DNA from: Buchnera aphidicola (Mindarus japonicus) | Lineage (GTDB): Bacteria; Pseudomonadota; Gammaproteobacteria; Enterobacterales; Enterobacteriaceae | Direction of reading: 5' to 3' | DNA length: 64,000 nt | Assembly (NCBI RefSeq): GCF_039393905.1 | Contig: NZ_CP135030.1 | Location: forward strand, 1-64,000 | Part shown: positions 62,222-64,000 of the stretch, piece by piece | Numbering within the stretch: position 1 is the first letter of the stretch | Layout of the letters: each line of letters starts with the position of its first letter | Program-made: the position numbers and the translations under genes | The notes under the pieces: generated by a model | Told to the model about the DNA's origin: nothing | Database searches by the model: none | Seen by the model: the letters and a program-made list of their open reading frames with translations, nothing else

Positions 62222-63199
62222 TTATTTAATAGTGGTAGTAATTTTACAATCCTGAAAAAATTTAATTTTTTTCAGCATTTCTTCTATACTAACGGTTGAA
62301 GTTCCTATTTTTTCAACAACTATTCCTGCTGCTATATTAGCGTACCAACATGCTATTTCAAAAGTTTTTCCTAATGATAACATAAGACTTATCAAGGATA
62401 TAACAGTATCTCCTGCTCCGGTTGGATCATTTGCATTTTTTGAGAGCGATTGAAAATGAATAGAATTTTTATTATTTTCTATTAATGTCATTCCAAATTC
62501 AGATTGTGTAATTAATAAAGCAGATAATTTTAATTTAGAAATTAATAATTTTCCTTTTTTAATTATTTCTATTTTATTTTCGCATCTTCCTACCATACTT
62601 TGAAATTCTTCAAAATTAGGAGTTAATAACGTAGCACCAAAATATTTTGAGATATTTTCTTTTTTAGGATCAATTATTACAGGAATAGACAATTTTTTTG
62701 CAATTTTAATAATCGATTCTGTGCTTACTAAAGTTCCTTTATTGTAATCGGATATAATAACTACATTATAATTTTTAATTATTCTTGAAATTAATTCCAA
62801 CATTTCTTCTTTTTTTTCAATAAAATATTTTTTTTCTAAATCTAATCTTAATAATTGATTTTTTTTAGAAATTATCCGAATTTTTTTTATTGTTTTGCTA
62901 TTATAATTAATGATTAAATTATGTTTAAGATTAGTTTCTTTTAATAAATTCTTTATTATTTTTCCTTCTGTGTCATTTCCTATCACACCTATTAAATGAG
63001 CATTACCTCCTATTTTAGAAATATTTTTAGCAACATTAGCAGCTCCTCCAGCTCTATTTTCTACATTTTTTACATTTACAATAGGTGCTGATTTTTCAAA
63101 AAAGTTTTTTTTGTCAGTGATATGCCAATATTGATCTAAAATAATATCTCCAATAACTAATATATTTGATTTTTTGAAATCGGAAATTATATTAAACAT
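62222..63199 (-). CDS. hldE: Heptose 7-phosphate kinase domain of HldE (RfaE), cytidylyltransferase domain absent
   Basis: PfkB-family sugar kinase of the ADP-heptose (LPS inner core) pathway. It shows NILVIGDIILDQYW, RAGGAANVAKNISKIGG, SDYNKGTL and IDPKKENISKYFGATLLTPN. It also has the catalytic NDPTGAGDTV and IVVEKIGTSTVS. From the ATG at 63199 it is 325 residues. E. coli HldE is 477 residues with a C-terminal adenylyltransferase domain (GxFDxxHxGH). Here it stops just after the kinase domain and only about 190 bases follow before ribB. The start at 63199 (MFNIISDF) is preferred over an in-frame TTG at 63211. Confidence 0.9.
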   Translation of the reverse strand: MFNIISDFKKSNILVIGDIILDQYWHITDKKNFFEKSAPIVNVKNVENRAGGAANVAKNISKIGGNAHLIGVIGNDTEGKIIKNLLKETNLKHNLIINYNSKTIKKIRIISKKNQLLRLDLEKKYFIEKKEEMLELISRIIKNYNVVIISDYNKGTLVSTESIIKIAKKLSIPVIIDPKKENISKYFGATLLTPNFEEFQSMVGRCENKIEIIKKGKLLISKLKLSALLITQSEFGMTLIENNKNSIHFQSLSKNANDPTGAGDTVISLISLMLSLGKTFEIACWYANIAAGIVVEKIGTSTVSIEEMLKKIKFFQDCKITTTIK

Positions 63200-63382
63200 A
63201 ATGTACCACAATTTTAAAGTTTATGATTTACTCTTTATATCATATATTTTTTTAAGTATTAAAAGATATTTTTTTAAAAAAAAAATGATTTTTTTAAAAA
63301 AAAGCTTGTATTTCTACATTACATATTATGAATTTTTTTTAAAATAAAATTGTTTAGTTAGTAAAATAATACTAATTATTAT

Positions 63383-63386
63383 AGGA
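63383..63386 (+). promoter_or_regulatory. Shine-Dalgarno of cca
   Basis: AGGA lies seven bases before the ATG at 63393 and fixes that start; the encoded MKVYLVGGAVRD aligns with the family N-terminus. Confidence 0.6.
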
Positions 63387-63392
63387 ATTTTT

Positions 63393-64000
63393 ATGAAAGT
63401 ATATTTAGTAGGTGGAGCAGTAAGAGATAGTTTATTAGGATTATCCATTAAAGATAAAGATTGGGTGGTAGTTGGAGCTACTCCTAGTATTTTACTAAAA
63501 AAAAAATATCAACAAGTTGGAAAAAATTTTCCAGTTTTTTTACATCCTACAAGCAATGAAGAATATGCATTAGCAAGAGTAGAAAAAAAAAAGGGAATAG
63601 GTCATACAGGATTTAATACTATATTCTCTCCAAATATTTCGTTAGAACAAGACTTAAAAAGAAGAGATTTAACAATTAATGCAATTGCACAAGATATAAA
63701 TGGAAATTTTATTGATCCTTTTAATGGAATTAAAGATTTAAAGAATAGGTTATTAAAACACGTATCTTCATCTTTTAGTGAAGATCCTTTGCGAATATTA
63801 AGAGTTGCAAGATTTGCAGCTAATTTTTCACATTTAGGTTTTGTTATTTCTAAAGATACTATGAAAATTATGTCATTAATGGTTAAAAATAAAGAGCTAA
63901 TGTATTTAAGTAAAGAAAGAGTTTGGAATGAAACAGAAAAAGCATTAAAAACAAATAATCCTCATATTTTTTTTAAAGTTTTGAAAGAATGTGATGCACT
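63393..64000 (+). CDS. cca: CCA-adding tRNA nucleotidyltransferase (5' part, runs off the window)
   Basis: Adds or repairs the 3'-CCA of tRNAs. The first 202 codons are present. GGAVRD is at residues 7-12 and the metal-binding D21-x-D23 lies in KDKDWVVVG. RRDLTINAIA, DPFNG and the SEDPLRILRVARFA block follow. The gene continues past 64000. It is needed here because four of the five tRNAs in this window lack an encoded CCA. Confidence 0.95.
   Translation, partial: MKVYLVGGAVRDSLLGLSIKDKDWVVVGATPSILLKKKYQQVGKNFPVFLHPTSNEEYALARVEKKKGIGHTGFNTIFSPNISLEQDLKRRDLTINAIAQDINGNFIDPFNGIKDLKNRLLKHVSSSFSEDPLRILRVARFAANFSHLGFVISKDTMKIMSLMVKNKELMYLSKERVWNETEKALKTNNPHIFFKVLKECDA

Overview
The window reads as a contiguous piece of a Buchnera aphidicola chromosome, the obligate nutritional endosymbiont of aphids. 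The DNA is very AT-rich, with Lys/Asn/Ile/Phe/Leu-heavy proteins. Nearly every protein is a close relative of an Escherichia coli protein and keeps E. coli gene order, but many E. coli neighbours are missing (rsmG/atpI, recF, dnaT, ftsEX, metR, tufB and others). I see no transposon, phage, plasmid or CRISPR sequence. Position 1 falls at or next to the start of mnmG, the usual numbering origin of Buchnera chromosomes.

Layout: 1-1872 mnmG. 2047-8616 the complete F1Fo ATP synthase operon atpBEFHAGDC, closed by a GC-rich terminator. 8668-13698 (minus) gyrB, dnaN and a frameshifted dnaA. 14021-17806 rpmH, rnpA, yidD, yidC and mnmE, then tRNA-Phe on the minus strand. 18090-20080 groES-groEL behind a recognisable sigma-32 promoter. 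20139-22497 epmB, efp and dnaC. 22712-26333 rsmD, ftsY, rpoH and yigL. 26474-30899 metE, purH and hupA, with a 258-bp perfect palindrome over the 3' end of metE. 31409-36811 a complete thiCEFSGH operon. 36891-48710 (minus) the secE-nusG-rplKA-rplJL-rpoBC cluster, with secE frameshifted. 48984-49364 the four tRNAs thrT, glyT, tyrU and thrU (minus). 50071-54927 metF, argB, argG and argH. 55105-55836 cysE. 56003-60079 (minus) rpsU-dnaG-rpoD. 60221-64000 tsaD, ribB, a kinase-only hldE and the start of cca.

Functionally the window combines core information processing (replication start, clamp, primase, gyrase, RNA polymerase core, two sigma factors, ribosomal proteins, tRNA modification and maturation), energy (ATP synthase), protein insertion and folding (SecE, YidC, FtsY, GroE), and host-relevant nutrition: methionine (MetE, MetF), arginine (ArgB, ArgG, ArgH), cysteine (CysE), purine (PurH), riboflavin (RibB) and thiamine (ThiCEFSGH).

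Most worth checking: (1) the 258-bp zero-loop palindrome at metE; (2) dnaA and secE, each broken only at a 12- or 13-nt poly(A) tract, so a full-length product needs RNA-polymerase or ribosome slippage or a sequence correction; (3) the thi operon, still in its E. coli position between hupA and rpoC but without a visible TPP riboswitch; (4) domain or tail losses in HldE and CysE, and the missing argC/argE beside argB. I found no convincing wholly new multi-gene system.
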